Shown here: positions 47,965-58,840 of the stretch, one piece after another
Position numbering within the stretch: position 1 is the first letter of the stretch
Layout: each line of letters starts with the position of its first letter
From: Buchnera aphidicola
GTDB lineage: Bacteria; Pseudomonadota; Gammaproteobacteria; Enterobacterales; Enterobacteriaceae
DNA: 64,000 nt
Reading direction: 5' to 3'
Assembly: GCF_900128725.1 (NCBI RefSeq)
Contig: NZ_LT667500.1
Location: 248,001 to 312,000, forward strand
Made by a program: the position numbers and the translations under genes
Notes under the pieces: generated by a model
What the model saw: the letters and a program-made list of their open reading frames with translations, nothing else
Told to the model about the DNA's origin: nothing
Database searches by the model: none

Positions 47965-49797
47965 TTAATTAGTAGACCATCCTTGAGGGGGTCTCACCGG
48001 CTTTCGGGACATCAAGTCATCAATTTGACAAGATTCCAGAGTTTCATATTTTATTAAAGCGTCTTTCATAGCATGCAATATATCTATATTTTTTTTAAGA
48101 ATTTTTTTTGTCCGCTGATAATTAGTTTCAACAAATAATCTCACTTCTTGGTCAATCATCTGAGCCGTAGCATCTGAAAAACGTTGCTGTTCACTTTTAA
48201 ATCGTTTAAACGAAGATTCATTGTTCTCTTCAGAATATAATAAAGGACCTAATTTCTCAGAAAAACCCCATTTTGTTACCATATTTGTAGCTAATTGAGT
48301 CGCTACTTTTATGTCATTGCTTGCACCAGTGGAAACCCGGTGGACACCATAAATTATTTCTTCTGCCAGACGCCCTCCGTATAAAGAAGAAATTTGACCT
48401 TCTAAATGCTGACGGTTTTTACTCAGGATATCCTGTTGGGGCAAAAATATAGTAACGCCCAAAGACCGACCTCTTGGAATAATTGTTATTTTATGCACTG
48501 GATCGTGCTCAGGCACTAATCTACCAACAATAGCGTGGCCAGACTCATGATATGCGATAAGTTCCTTTTGAAGATCTGTCATGATGCACGACCTTCTCTC
48601 AGAACCCATGGTTATTCTGTCTCTGGATTTTTCAAATTCAGACATAGTAACCTTAGTTTTATTAAGACGAGCTGCTAATAAAGCTGATTCATTTACTAAA
48701 TTAGCTAAATCCGCTCCAGAAAAACCCGATGTGCCTCTAGATAGGATCATCGGCATCACATCATCTCCAACAGGTATTTTTTTCATATGAATCTTTAAAA
48801 TTGCTTCTCGACCCCTTAAATCCGGAAGAGGTACTACTATTCGTCGATCAAATCTACCTGATCGTAATAACGCAGGATCTAGAACATCAGGTCGATTAGT
48901 AGCTGCGATTAAGATAATCCCTTGGTTTTCTTGAAAACCGTCCATTTCAACTAAAATTTGATTTAACGTCTGTTCGCGTTCATCGTTAGAGCCTCGAAAA
49001 CCTCCTCCTCTTTTCCGACCCACAGCATCAATTTCATCAACAAAAAGTATACACGGAGCGCATTTTCTAGATTTTTTAAACATATCGCGGACACGAGAAG
49101 CCCCTACACCAACGAACATTTCTACAAAATCCGATCCCGAGATAGTAAAAAAGGGTACACGCGCTTCTCCTGCAATAGCTTTAGCTAATAAAGTTTTTCC
49201 AGTTCCCGGAGGACCTATTAGTAAAACTCCTTTGGGCATTTTTCCTCCCAATTTTTGAAATCGTTGTGGTTCTTTTAAATATTCTACTAATTCAGATACC
49301 TCTTCTATAGCTTCAGGACAGCCGGCAACATCTAAAAAAGTAACTTTAGTCATATTTTGAGATACAGTTTTCGCTGTGCTTTTTCCAAACAATAGAGTTC
49401 CTTTGCCAATGCTATTGTGTATTTTTTGTGCAAAAAAAACCCATAAACCCGCTAATAAAAATGCAGGAAACCATGATATAAATATAGAAACCAAGATACT
49501 TCTTTCCTTGTAGGCTACTCCGGTAATATTAACATGATTTTGCAGCAAAACATCTAATAACTCAGGATCATTCATAGGAGAATAAGTAATGTATTTTTTA
49601 AAATCAGTTTTGGTAACTTTGATCTCGTTACCATTAACTGTAGCATCACGAATTTGATTGTTATTAACGTCTTTCACAAAATCAGAATAACTTACGATTA
49701 CATTTTCTGATTTATAAAAAAAAATGTTTTGAACTAGTGACACCAATATAGCTACAGCAAAAAAACATAAAATTAAATTTTTAATTCTGTTAATCAA
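47965..49797 (-). CDS. ftsH: FtsH, membrane AAA+ zinc protease
   Basis: Hexameric inner-membrane protease for damaged membrane proteins and regulators. Two membrane segments (about residues 7-26 and 100-122) flank a periplasmic part. The AAA domain follows with GPPGTGKT at 195-202, [11 protein letters not shown] and the second region of homology SGRFDRR; the zinc motif HESGH is at 417-421. It has 610 residues (644 in E. coli), lacking only the unconserved tail. It lies 38 bases after rlmE, as in enterobacteria. Confidence 0.96.
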   Translation of the reverse strand: MINRIKNLILCFFAVAILVSLVQNIFFYKSENVIVSYSDFVKDVNNNQIRDATVNGNEIKVTKTDFKKYITYSPMNDPELLDVLLQNHVNITGVAYKERSILVSIFISWFPAFLLAGLWVFFAQKIHNSIGKGTLLFGKSTAKTVSQNMTKVTFLDVAGCPEAIEEVSELVEYLKEPQRFQKLGGKMPKGVLLIGPPGTGKTLLAKAIAGEARVPFFTISGSDFVEMFVGVGASRVRDMFKKSRKCAPCILFVDEIDAVGRKRGGGFRGSNDEREQTLNQILVEMDGFQENQGIILIAATNRPDVLDPALLRSGRFDRRIVVPLPDLRGREAILKIHMKKIPVGDDVMPMILSRGTSGFSGADLANLVNESALLAARLNKTKVTMSEFEKSRDRITMGSERRSCIMTDLQKELIAYHESGHAIVGRLVPEHDPVHKITIIPRGRSLGVTIFLPQQDILSKNRQHLEGQISSLYGGRLAEEIIYGVHRVSTGASNDIKVATQLATNMVTKWGFSEKLGPLLYSEENNESSFKRFKSEQQRFSDATAQMIDQEVRLFVETNYQRTKKILKKNIDILHAMKDALIKYETLESCQIDDLMSRKPVRPPQGWSTN

Positions 49798-49835
49798 AAG
49801 ATAACCTCTCTATATACTTATATTAAAAAAAATAA

Positions 49836-50465
49836 CTATACTTTTAAGCCATAAGCAATAATAAATACTTCTCGAGAATTCATACATGAAGCCTTCGGTT
49901 TATAAATCTTCACAAAATTAAATGTGTTATAAATTTTTTGCATATATTCATCAAAACCATAGCCTTGAAATAATTTTATAATTAAATACCCTTGAAAATT
50001 TAAGACTTGTATAGCAATTTTGAGTACAATGTTACTTAATTTAAACATATTGGCATTATCAACAACGGAACAACCGCTAATATTTGGCGACATATCTGAC
50101 ATAACGACATTCCAAGAATATTCTTTAACAATCAATAAAAACTTTTCTAAAAACTCTGTCTTTGTAATGTCTCCATGAAAAAAAGTAACATTCTTTAAAG
50201 ATTTCATTGGCAAAACATCACACGCAAAAATTATTCCGTATTTTCCAATCTTTTTGCGCGCATATTCTGACCATCCGCCCGGATTTGACCCCAAATCCAT
50301 AATATTCATTTTATTTTTAAAAATATTTTCCGATTCATTAATCTCTTTTAGCTTAAACCACGCACGAGATCTTACGTTTTTTCTATTTCTTTCTTTAACA
50401 TATGGATCATTAAAATGTTTTTTTAACCAGCGTTTAGAATTATTTGAACTTTTTTTCAAAACCAT
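49836..50465 (-). CDS. rlmE: 23S rRNA 2'-O-methyltransferase (U2552)
   Basis: Methylates U2552 of 23S rRNA late in 50S assembly. VRSRAWFKLKEI carries the first catalytic Lys, followed by the SAM loop DLGSNPGGWSEYA, MSDMSPNISG with the catalytic Asp, LIIKLFQGYGFDEY with the second Lys, and SREVFIIAYG with the Glu: the full K-D-K-E set. E. coli reads DLGAAPGGW at the SAM loop. The start is the ATG at 50465 (209 residues, the E. coli length); the frame is open nine codons further. Upstream of ftsH on the same strand. Confidence 0.94.
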   Translation of the reverse strand: MVLKKSSNNSKRWLKKHFNDPYVKERNRKNVRSRAWFKLKEINESENIFKNKMNIMDLGSNPGGWSEYARKKIGKYGIIFACDVLPMKSLKNVTFFHGDITKTEFLEKFLLIVKEYSWNVVMSDMSPNISGCSVVDNANMFKLSNIVLKIAIQVLNFQGYLIIKLFQGYGFDEYMQKIYNTFNFVKIYKPKASCMNSREVFIIAYGLKV

Positions 50466-50698
50466 AATATCATTTAACACCTTAAAATACACAAAATATA
50501 CAAGCTTCGTTAACTATTCTTGAAATTAAACTATTTAAAATAAATATACTATTATAATATAAATATTACATTACAAAAAAAATAAATAAAAATAAGAATT
50601 TTATAGAAATATCAAAATTATGTTTATGAGAACAAAACTTTAATAAAAAATATCTACTTCAAGAATATTTACGCAATATATAATACATAATATATATT

Positions 50699-51178
50699 TT
50701 AAATATACTCAATTTTTTTAATTAAATATTCTACTGACCCAGAAGGGGTATTTACTATAGCAATATCATTTTTTTTTTTTCCAATTAGTGCTCTAGACAT
50801 AGGTGAATGAATAGAAATGGAAAATTCCTTACAATTCGCTTCATCATCACCTACAATAGTATAAATAAAAATATCATTAGTACTATTTTGTAACACTGTT
50901 ACAGTAGACCCAAAGATGACAACACCTCTAAAAGGTATTTTAGTGACATCTATAATTTGAGCATATAATATTTTTTTTTCGATCTCACATATACGATGTT
51001 CGCAAAAACTCTGTTCTTCACGAGCCGAATGGTATTCTGCGTTTTCTTTTAAGTCACCTAACTGTCTAGCATTCGCTATGGCCTGCACAATAAAAGGTCT
51101 TGTAATATATTTTAGTTTTTTTAATTCAGCTTTTAACCTATTAAAACCTCGCAACGTCATCGGAACTTTGTTAAACAA
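50699..51178 (-). CDS. greA: Transcription elongation factor GreA
   Basis: Rescues backtracked RNA polymerase by stimulating cleavage of the nascent RNA. The N-terminal coiled coil contains [20 protein letters not shown] with the tip acidic residues of GDLKENAEY. The C-terminal FKBP-like domain has [14 protein letters not shown]. It has 159 residues (158 in E. coli). AAGGAGAT stands before the ATG. First gene of the greA-rlmE-ftsH minus-strand group. Confidence 0.96.
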   Translation of the reverse strand: MFNKVPMTLRGFNRLKAELKKLKYITRPFIVQAIANARQLGDLKENAEYHSAREEQSFCEHRICEIEKKILYAQIIDVTKIPFRGVVIFGSTVTVLQNSTNDIFIYTIVGDDEANCKEFSISIHSPMSRALIGKKKNDIAIVNTPSGSVEYLIKKIEYI

Positions 51179-51606
51179 ACCTTTATCTCCTTTACGCTAA
51201 AAAAAACAAAACAAATAAAATTTATTTATATTATTTATCTGTTAAATTAAACTATAATTAAATAAAATATCACTTTTGCTCAACACTTCGTTTATATGTT
51301 ATTATTAAAAATGTTATATGTATTATCTATACACATAAAATGTATTATAAAGCATAATAATCATTGATGTTTTCAATTAAATGAAAATTTTTATAATTAA
51401 CAGTTGATACAAACAAATTATCGAAAATCATATATAAATTATACAAATAATGATTTTTTTAGAGTATACCTATTACTTTGCTAATATATAGAAAAATTTT
51501 AATTAATTGGCGAATACAAGAGTTTTAAAAACCATATATAAAAAACTAAATAATATATTGATTAATGCATATTAACTACTTTCTTGTAAAAAATCGAGTA
51601 ATAAAC
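51179..51606. other. Divergent spacer between greA and ibaG
   Basis: 428 bases with no gene. A TTGATA at 51404-51409 could be a -35 box for ibaG, but no good -10 follows at the right distance. The toluene-tolerance (mla) genes that precede ibaG in E. coli are absent. Confidence 0.4.
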
Positions 51607-51852
51607 ATGAACCATGATAAAATTCACTCTTTAATTAAAAAAAAATTAAACCTAAAAAAAGCTCTAGTTTCTGTAAAAGAAAAAAATATTTCAATTATCG
51701 CGATAGGAGATATATTTATAGGCATGAATTCTCTTGAAAAACAAAAAAAAATATATAAAATACTATTACCTTATTTTTTTAAAAAAAAAATTCATGCCGT
51801 TTCTATACAAGCGTATACTCTTAATGAATGGAAAAAAAAAAACTCTCTTTAA
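51607..51852 (+). CDS. ibaG: BolA-family protein IbaG (YrbA)
   Basis: Small BolA-type protein that in E. coli works with monothiol glutaredoxin in iron-sulfur metabolism. ISIIAIGDIFIGMNSLEKQK and the C-terminal IHAVSIQAYTLNEW (E. coli IHAVSIKAYTPAEW) identify it, and the conserved His is kept. I prefer the ATG at 51607 (81 residues), which aligns with the family N terminus; the frame is open 14 codons further. An A10 run near 51781 is in frame here. In E. coli the next gene is murA, which is absent. Confidence 0.88.
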   Translation: MNHDKIHSLIKKKLNLKKALVSVKEKNISIIAIGDIFIGMNSLEKQKKIYKILLPYFFKKKIHAVSIQAYTLNEWKKKNSL

Positions 51853-52424
51853 TTTAACTAATATTCTCAAATATTTAAAATACATCAATAAATATACTAA
51901 AAAAAATCATTATTTATTGATAATAATACATACCTTGCAAAAATATATCATTATAAGTTCTTCTTTTTCTCAAGATCAGCATATTTATCTAAAATCAATG
52001 TTTTTAAGTTAAAAATTCTAAATTACAAACATATTTTATATGCATATAATAATTTTTCCAGGCATTTTAAAAAAATTTTAAGAAACAGTATCGTTAAGGA
52101 AGCGTCGATGAGCAAGCGCTCTGCATGAAGTAAAAAATATTTTTATTATATCGACCTATATCATTTTAGATGTATATTGTTGTATACGCTTGTCCATAAT
52201 TTACATAAAATATTAATCTATACAATAATTTAATGACGTAAAAAAACACTTCCACATATATTTTTTATATAAATTTCAGTATTTAAAAAAACAATATTCA
52301 TTAAAAAATTTTAAGCTTTGTGATAAATAAAATACTAATGTTATATTTAACTAAACAACCTTAAAATTATAAATAAATATACTTTTATTATTAATTAATG
52401 GATTAATACTCAGAGAAATATATT
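51853..52424. other. Noncoding stretch where murA is expected
   Basis: 572 bases between ibaG and rplU. An overlapping 92-codon frame (51734-52012) begins inside ibaG in another phase and has no recognisable match; I treat it as chance. No MurA motif is visible. A somewhat GC-richer spot near 52100-52130 (GAGCAAGCGCTC) could be a small hairpin. The promoter of rplU-rpmA-obgE must lie here. Confidence 0.5.
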
Positions 52425-52739
52425 ATGTATGCAATATTTTTAGACCGCAATAAACAGTATAAAGCTAAAGTAGGCAAAGTAATTAGGTTAGAAAAAATAA
52501 ATAACAGTGTTGGATCACAAATTTTATTTAAAAAAATAATATTATTCTCGAATAATAAAAAAATATCTATTGGACAACCTGTGCTCCAAAACATATTAAT
52601 AGAGGGATCAATTCATAAACACGGAAAAGAAAAAAAAATAAAAATCATAAAATTTCATCGTCGTAAACATTATAAAAAGACTCAAGGACACAGACAAAGT
52701 TATACAGATGTATTGATAAAAAATTTTATATATCAATAA
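52425..52739 (+). CDS. rplU: 50S ribosomal protein L21
   Basis: Large-subunit protein that contacts 23S rRNA. It has 104 residues, like E. coli (103). Characteristic parts are [20 protein letters not shown] at the start and the basic C terminus [20 protein letters not shown] (E. coli KFRRRKHYRKQQGHRQW). AGAGAAA precedes the ATG. First gene of rplU-rpmA-obgE. Confidence 0.96.
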   Translation: MYAIFLDRNKQYKAKVGKVIRLEKINNSVGSQILFKKIILFSNNKKISIGQPVLQNILIEGSIHKHGKEKKIKIIKFHRRKHYKKTQGHRQSYTDVLIKNFIYQ

Positions 52740-52761
52740 ACACACAATATTAGGATAAAAA

Positions 52762-53025
52762 ATGGCTCATAAAAAAGCAGGTGGTTCATCACGCAATGGA
52801 AGAGATTCAAAATCAAAAAGACTAGGCATTAAAAAATATGGAGGAGAATATGTTTATCCTGGAAATATATTAATTAGACAAAGAGGAACAAAATTCCACC
52901 CAGGTTATAATGTAAAATGTGGAAAAGACCATACTTTGTTTGCCACATCTCAGGGAAAGGTGAAATTTGAAAAAAAAGGTATTTTAAAGAAAAAATTTAT
53001 TAGCGTTATTCAAGTTGCATCATAG
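52762..53025 (+). CDS. rpmA: 50S ribosomal protein L27
   Basis: Large-subunit protein whose N-terminal tail reaches the peptidyl-transferase centre. [20 protein letters not shown] and [20 protein letters not shown] are the family hallmarks. It has 87 residues (85 in E. coli). AGGA lies seven bases before the ATG. It follows rplU by 22 bases and is surely co-transcribed. It begins MAHKK directly, without the extra N-terminal peptide cleaved in Firmicutes. Confidence 0.97.
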   Translation: MAHKKAGGSSRNGRDSKSKRLGIKKYGGEYVYPGNILIRQRGTKFHPGYNVKCGKDHTLFATSQGKVKFEKKGILKKKFISVIQVAS

Positions 53026-53088
53026 AAACTAAAAAATACTACATTATGTTTTTAATATACAAAAAAATAATTGTTCAATAATTTTTAA

Positions 53089-54132
<1,044 letters not shown>

Positions 54133-54304
54133 TTTACCGAGCAATCATACTCTCAAGAAGATATATAGACTTTAAAAAAAAATAAAATTATAAACAATAA
54201 TGAATATTTATTATAAGAATCATGCAAAAAAATTTTAATATTATATGAAGTATAATGCACTTTTTCAAATTTAATAAAATGAAAAATGACACATATATTA
54301 TAAT

Positions 54305-54336
54305 AAGAAACCCGGGATATACATACCGGGGTTCTT
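54305..54336. terminator. Bidirectional terminator between obgE and rpsI
   Basis: AAGAAACCCGG and CCGGGGTTCTT pair over 11 positions with one mismatch and a 10-base loop. It lies between two convergent genes and ends in T-rich sequence on the minus strand only after a short gap. Confidence 0.6.
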
Positions 54337-54351
54337 CAAAACAAACAAATT

Positions 54352-54744
54352 TTAACGTTTAGAAAATTGAGGTCTTTTTCTAGATTTTCGAAAACCAAAT
54401 TTTTTACGCTCTACTTGTCTGGGATCACGTGTCACAAATCCTTCTTTACGCAAACTTCCTCTTAACGAGTTATCATATTGTATTAAAGCACGGGTAATAC
54501 CCTGACGAATAGCCCCGGCTTGACCGGATATGCCTCCGCCCTTAACTGTGATATAAAAATCAAAAAAATGTAACATGTTTACTGTATCTAATGGTTGTTG
54601 AACGACCATACATGACGTTTCCCTGCTGAAATATTCTTTCAGCGAACGCTTGTTTATAGTAATAACACCCTTGCCTTTACATAAAAAAACACGCGCTGAA
54701 GAGCTTTTACGACGACCAGTGCCATAATTAATATACTTCGACAT
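54352..54744 (-). CDS. rpsI: 30S ribosomal protein S9
   Basis: Small-subunit protein whose C-terminal tail touches the P-site tRNA. It has 130 residues, exactly the E. coli length. [20 protein letters not shown], the [20 protein letters not shown] segment and the basic end [14 protein letters not shown] are conserved, including the terminal Lys-Arg that contacts tRNA. Its start is 28 bases after the rplM stop, so the two form the usual operon. Confidence 0.97.
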   Translation of the reverse strand: MSKYINYGTGRRKSSSARVFLCKGKGVITINKRSLKEYFSRETSCMVVQQPLDTVNMLHFFDFYITVKGGGISGQAGAIRQGITRALIQYDNSLRGSLRKEGFVTRDPRQVERKKFGFRKSRKRPQFSKR

Positions 54745-54772
54745 AATATAATAACCTTATTATTTAAACAAA

Positions 54773-55201
54773 TTAAATATCTAAAAAAACTGGTTTTTGC
54801 GCTATTAAAGTATGTTCGTTAAAAGGAAAAACTTTTAGTTTTTTAAAAAAAAGCCGTCCAAGCGGTCCTTTCGGCAACATACCTTTTATTGCTTTTTCAA
54901 TAATGCGTTCAGGATGGTGTGACAGCATATACTTGAAAGTATATTTTTTTATCCCACCAACATGTCCGGTATGATGGTAATAAAATTTGTTAATTTGCTT
55001 TTTTCCGGTGACAATTATTTTAGATGCATTTATAACTATGATATAATCACCTACATCTACATGAGGAGTATACTCTGGTTTATGCTTTCCACGTAATCGC
55101 TTTGATATTTCAGCGGCAAATCGACCTAAAACTTTATTAGTTCCATCAACATAATACCAAGATCTAACCACTTTGTTTATATTAGCTGAAAAACTTTTCA
55201 T
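54773..55201 (-). CDS. rplM: 50S ribosomal protein L13
   Basis: Early-assembling large-subunit protein. It has 142 residues, the E. coli length, when started at the ATG at 55201, which has AGGA eight bases upstream and gives MKSFSANIN (E. coli MKTFTAKPE). The frame is open five codons further. [20 protein letters not shown] and the [12 protein letters not shown] and [11 protein letters not shown] segments are nearly unchanged. Upstream gene of the rplM-rpsI operon, divergent from pheA. Confidence 0.97.
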   Translation of the reverse strand: MKSFSANINKVVRSWYYVDGTNKVLGRFAAEISKRLRGKHKPEYTPHVDVGDYIIVINASKIIVTGKKQINKFYYHHTGHVGGIKKYTFKYMLSHHPERIIEKAIKGMLPKGPLGRLFFKKLKVFPFNEHTLIAQKPVFLDI

Positions 55202-55358
55202 AATACGATTCCTCAAATAATTACTTAATTTGTCAAATTGATTTACCTAAATTAGAGATAAAAAATTATTCTATATATCCTTTAATATAGATTAATACAT
55301 CTGGAGTCTTTGTATTTTATAAACACATATAATAAACAGTTAAGATGGAAACTTAAAT

Positions 55359-56504
55359 ATGCAAATAAAAAATAAATTATATTTCTTAAGAAATCAAATT
55401 AATAATTTAGATTATAAAATAATTAAAATATTAAAAAAAAGAGAATCTGCATCTGTGGAAATACTCAAGTACAAATTATCTAAACAGTTATGCATTCGCG
55501 ATAAAAACCGAGAGATAGAACTTTTTCAGTCTTTAAATAGACGCAGTAAAAAAAACAAAATAAATCCAGAATTTATAAAAAAATTATTTCAGATAATTGT
55601 TCATAATTCAATTCTTATACAAAAAAATTGGAAAAAAAAAATATTAACAAATCAAAAAAAATATTTTTGTGGATATTTAGGACCGATTGGATCATACTCG
55701 CACGCAGCTTTTTCATCTTTATCAAAAAAAAATAAAAATATTTTATTAGCGAGCGAACATTCGAATTTCACGTCTATAATAGAATCACTGGTTAGTAATC
55801 GTTGTAAATTTGCCTTACTTCCCATAGAAAATAGGATATCAGGAATTATTTCAGAGGTATATGACATAATTAAACAAAAAAAGGAAATATATATAATTAA
55901 AGAAATATATATAAAAATTAACCATCATTTATTGACTACCCAAAACTGCTTTATTAACGATATACAACGTATATATAGTCACGAACAACCTTTTAAACAA
56001 TGCAGCACTTTCTTAAATAAGTTTCCAGAATGGAAAAAATGTTACTTTCCTAGTACCGCGGCCGCAATAAAGCAAATGGTTATAGAAAACAATAAAACTA
56101 CAGCAGTATTAGGGTCTGCAGACGGAAAAGATTTTTATAATCTAAAATCTATAGCAAAAAATTTATCAAATAAAAAAAATAATATTACTAGATTTATTCT
56201 TATTTCAAAAAAATTAAAAAAAATACCCGAAAATATTGAGTCTAAAACTACTATTTTCATCACACTAAATGATAATATAACTAATAAAAAAAAAATACTA
56301 AATATTTTTAAGAAAAGAAATATTAAGGTAATTAAAATGATCTCTCCTAAAAATATTATAAAAAAAATACAAAAAACTTATTTCTTAGAAATTCAATCAC
56401 ATATAGATTCTGAAATTACAAAAGATGCATTACATCATGTAGCAAAATATGCAATAAATACTAGGATATTAGGTTGTTATCCCGCTGAATCTATGGAATT
56501 TTAA
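55359..56504 (+). CDS. pheA: Chorismate mutase / prephenate dehydratase, regulatory motifs lost
   Basis: Converts chorismate to prephenate and then to phenylpyruvate, the committed steps to phenylalanine. In the mutase domain all E. coli active-site positions are kept: Arg11, Arg28, Lys39, Asp48, Arg51, Glu52 and Gln88. The dehydratase domain has GYLGPIGSYSHAAF and the catalytic Thr in NNITRF. In the C-terminal ACT domain, the GALV and ESRP motifs that bind inhibitory phenylalanine in E. coli are replaced (NITNKK and ISPKN at those places), so feedback inhibition is probably gone. It has 381 residues (386 in E. coli). Such desensitised PheA is known from Buchnera and fits overproduction for the aphid. 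Confidence 0.95.
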   Translation: MQIKNKLYFLRNQINNLDYKIIKILKKRESASVEILKYKLSKQLCIRDKNREIELFQSLNRRSKKNKINPEFIKKLFQIIVHNSILIQKNWKKKILTNQKKYFCGYLGPIGSYSHAAFSSLSKKNKNILLASEHSNFTSIIESLVSNRCKFALLPIENRISGIISEVYDIIKQKKEIYIIKEIYIKINHHLLTTQNCFINDIQRIYSHEQPFKQCSTFLNKFPEWKKCYFPSTAAAIKQMVIENNKTTAVLGSADGKDFYNLKSIAKNLSNKKNNITRFILISKKLKKIPENIESKTTIFITLNDNITNKKKILNIFKKRNIKVIKMISPKNIIKKIQKTYFLEIQSHIDSEITKDALHHVAKYAINTRILGCYPAESMEF

Positions 56505-56602
56505 AACGAAAGATACATAAATTCGCGTTAATTGTAAACATAAAAAATAATTATAAAATTGTAAGTAATAAAATTAATCATAAAAAGGTGTTAATAATAG
56601 TT

Positions 56603-57949
56603 ATGTTTAATAGCTTAACAAAAAAAATTACAAAAATTTTTGAAAATTTTTCATATAAAGGGCATTTAAAGCCAATAGTTATCAAAAAAATGCTTAAAAA
56701 AGTAAAATATGCACTATTAGACGCCGACGTTTCCATCAAAGTTATACAAACTTTTTTAAAGAATGTTAAAGAAAAAATTCAAAATAGCCAAATTAATACT
56801 CACTTAAATCCAGGGCAAAATATCATAGATATAATCTTAAAAGAATTAATTTATATTATGGGAAATAAGCCACATTCATTTACATTTATGTCTAACAAAC
56901 TAACTATTTGTACTCTTATAGGTCACCAAGGCGCTGGAAAAACGACGAGTGTGGGGAAATTAGCCTATTTATTAGCGCATAAATATAAAAAAAAGGTACT
57001 TGTAGTATCTGTTGACATATATAGACCAGCCGCTATACTTCAATTAAAAAGACTAATAAAGCAAACAAAAGCTGATTTTTTTTCATCTCATGTTAACCAA
57101 CAAGCTATTGAAATAGTAAAACTAGCAAAGAAAGAAGCAAGTAAAAAAAAATATGATGTATTGCTTATTGATACCGCAGGAAGACTGCACACCGATAAAT
57201 TTAAAATTAAAGAGTTGGAAAAAATACAAGAAAATGCCCAGCCTCAAGAAACATTATTGGTCGTTGACTCCATGACAGGACAAGATGCTGTACATTCCAT
57301 TAATACATTTAATAAAAAATTCCAGCTATCAGGAGTAATTTTAACAAAATTAGACAGCGATACAAGAGGCGGAGCAGCTCTATCGATTCGAATGCTAACA
57401 AAAAAACCAATTAAATATATTGGTGTAGGAGAAAAAATACATGATTTACAAATTTTTTATCCAGAGCGAATCGCAAAAAGAATACTTGGGATGGGAGATG
57501 TATTATCAATAATAGATGATATTAAAAATAAACTAAAACACAGCGAAAAAAACTTGTTAAAAAAAACAACACAAAAAGGTGATACATTTAATCTAAACGA
57601 CTTTTTGATACAAATTAAACAAATAAAAAAAATTGGCGGCATTAGCTCTTTAATAAATAAATTGCCAGTCAATATCATTCCGTCTCGCGCAATGCTAGAC
57701 AGCATAGATGAAAAATCCTTAATAAAAATTGAAGCTATGATTAATTCAATGACAAAACAAGAAAAAAGTTACCCTTCTATAATAAAATCACAAAGAAAAA
57801 AAAGAATTGCACGGGGATCTGGAAACACAATACAAGCAATAAATATTTACTTAAAAAAATTTGAACAAACTAAACGCATGATGAAAAATATAAAAAAAAA
57901 TAAAAAAAACCAAATATTTGAAAAAATTAAAAATTATCTGATAAAATAA
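56603..57949 (+). CDS. ffh: Signal recognition particle protein Ffh
   Basis: SRP GTPase that, with 4.5S RNA and FtsY, targets membrane proteins to the Sec translocon. N domain, then G domain with GHQGAGKTTSVGK near residue 104, DTAGRLHTD, TKLDSDTRGGAAL and the M domain with RNA-binding SQRKKRIARGSGNTIQ. I chose the ATG at 56603 (448 residues, MFNSLTKK like E. coli MFDNLT); a GTG five codons upstream overlaps the probable ribosome binding site AAGGTG. The C-terminal methionine-rich finger region is much poorer in Met than in E. coli, which may alter signal-sequence binding. Confidence 0.94.
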   Translation: MFNSLTKKITKIFENFSYKGHLKPIVIKKMLKKVKYALLDADVSIKVIQTFLKNVKEKIQNSQINTHLNPGQNIIDIILKELIYIMGNKPHSFTFMSNKLTICTLIGHQGAGKTTSVGKLAYLLAHKYKKKVLVVSVDIYRPAAILQLKRLIKQTKADFFSSHVNQQAIEIVKLAKKEASKKKYDVLLIDTAGRLHTDKFKIKELEKIQENAQPQETLLVVDSMTGQDAVHSINTFNKKFQLSGVILTKLDSDTRGGAALSIRMLTKKPIKYIGVGEKIHDLQIFYPERIAKRILGMGDVLSIIDDIKNKLKHSEKNLLKKTTQKGDTFNLNDFLIQIKQIKKIGGISSLINKLPVNIIPSRAMLDSIDEKSLIKIEAMINSMTKQEKSYPSIIKSQRKKRIARGSGNTIQAINIYLKKFEQTKRMMKNIKKNKKNQIFEKIKNYLIK

Positions 57950-58028
57950 CATTTAGCTAAATTCATTTTGTCTAGAGCAAATAAGTATTTCTTTTTAATA
58001 AAAACTACATAAAACATAAGGCAGAACT

Positions 58029-58271
58029 ATGATAAAAATTAGACTTGCTCGACATGGAGCCAAAAAAAAACCATTTTATAAAATAATAATATCAGATGTA
58101 AGATCTGCTCGTAATGGAAAATTCATCGAACGTATTGGATATTTTAATCCGTTTGCTAAAAAAAATGAAAAAAAAATACATATTCGTATTGAAAGAGCTC
58201 AATATTGGATACAAAAAGGAGCAAAACAATCTCATCGACTCAAAAAATTATTTAAAATATCTCAAAAATAA
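58029..58271 (+). CDS. rpsP: 30S ribosomal protein S16
   Basis: Small-subunit assembly protein. MIKIRLARHGAKKKPFYKI with DVRSARNGKFIERIGYFNPF matches E. coli closely. It has 80 residues (82 in E. coli). AAGGCAGA precedes the ATG. First gene of the classic rpsP-rimM-trmD-rplS operon, with ffh directly upstream as in enterobacteria. Confidence 0.97.
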   Translation: MIKIRLARHGAKKKPFYKIIISDVRSARNGKFIERIGYFNPFAKKNEKKIHIRIERAQYWIQKGAKQSHRLKKLFKISQK

Positions 58272-58311
58272 AAATAAACACTCGTCACTAACCCTAGTAT
58301 TTTTATAAATT

Positions 58312-58815
58312 ATGATTATCATAGGAAAAATTAGTCACCCGCACGGAATTTTAGGATGGGTACACGTTATTTCCTTTACGGAAATAAAAAAAAATATTTT
58401 TAAGTATTTCCCATGGAAATTAGAAAAATCAAACCTTCAAATCCATAAATGTGATATTTCCATGTATCGAAATTATTCTAAAAATTATATTATAAAATTC
58501 AAACATATTAATGACCGAAATAAAGCTACAAAAATTTCTAAAAAAAATATTTATATACCACGCAGTCAATTGCCTATACTCAAATATCAGGAATATTATT
58601 GGCATGATATTTTTCAATGTTATGCATATAGTGATAAAAAAGAAAAAATTGGTCCTGTAGTCGGTATACTAGATAATAGTTTCTATAACACGTTAGAGAT
58701 ATTGAATGAAAAAAAAAAAAAAAATATTAATGTACCATTTATACAACCTGAGATAATTCAAAGTATAGATATAAAAAATAAAATTATTATTATTAATAGC
58801 TCATACCCTAAATAG
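58312..58815 (+). CDS. rimM: 16S rRNA processing protein RimM
   Basis: Binds S19 and assists maturation of the 30S head. The N-terminal GKISHPHGILGWVHVISF and PRC-barrel segment YYWHDIFQCYAY (with the conserved YW) mark the family. It has 167 residues (182 in E. coli). The frame crosses a run of 15 A (58710-58724) without breaking; this is the longest A run I noticed in an intact gene in the window, and slippage there would shift a fraction of the product. Confidence 0.92.
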   Translation: MIIIGKISHPHGILGWVHVISFTEIKKNIFKYFPWKLEKSNLQIHKCDISMYRNYSKNYIIKFKHINDRNKATKISKKNIYIPRSQLPILKYQEYYWHDIFQCYAYSDKKEKIGPVVGILDNSFYNTLEILNEKKKKNINVPFIQPEIIQSIDIKNKIIIINSSYPK

Positions 58816-58840
58816 GTATTCTAAACATTGAATAAAAAAA

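Noticed and set aside
51734-52012. 92-codon open frame overlapping ibaG
   Set aside because: It begins inside ibaG in another phase, has no recognisable motif, no ribosome binding site, and a composition typical of translated AT-rich DNA.
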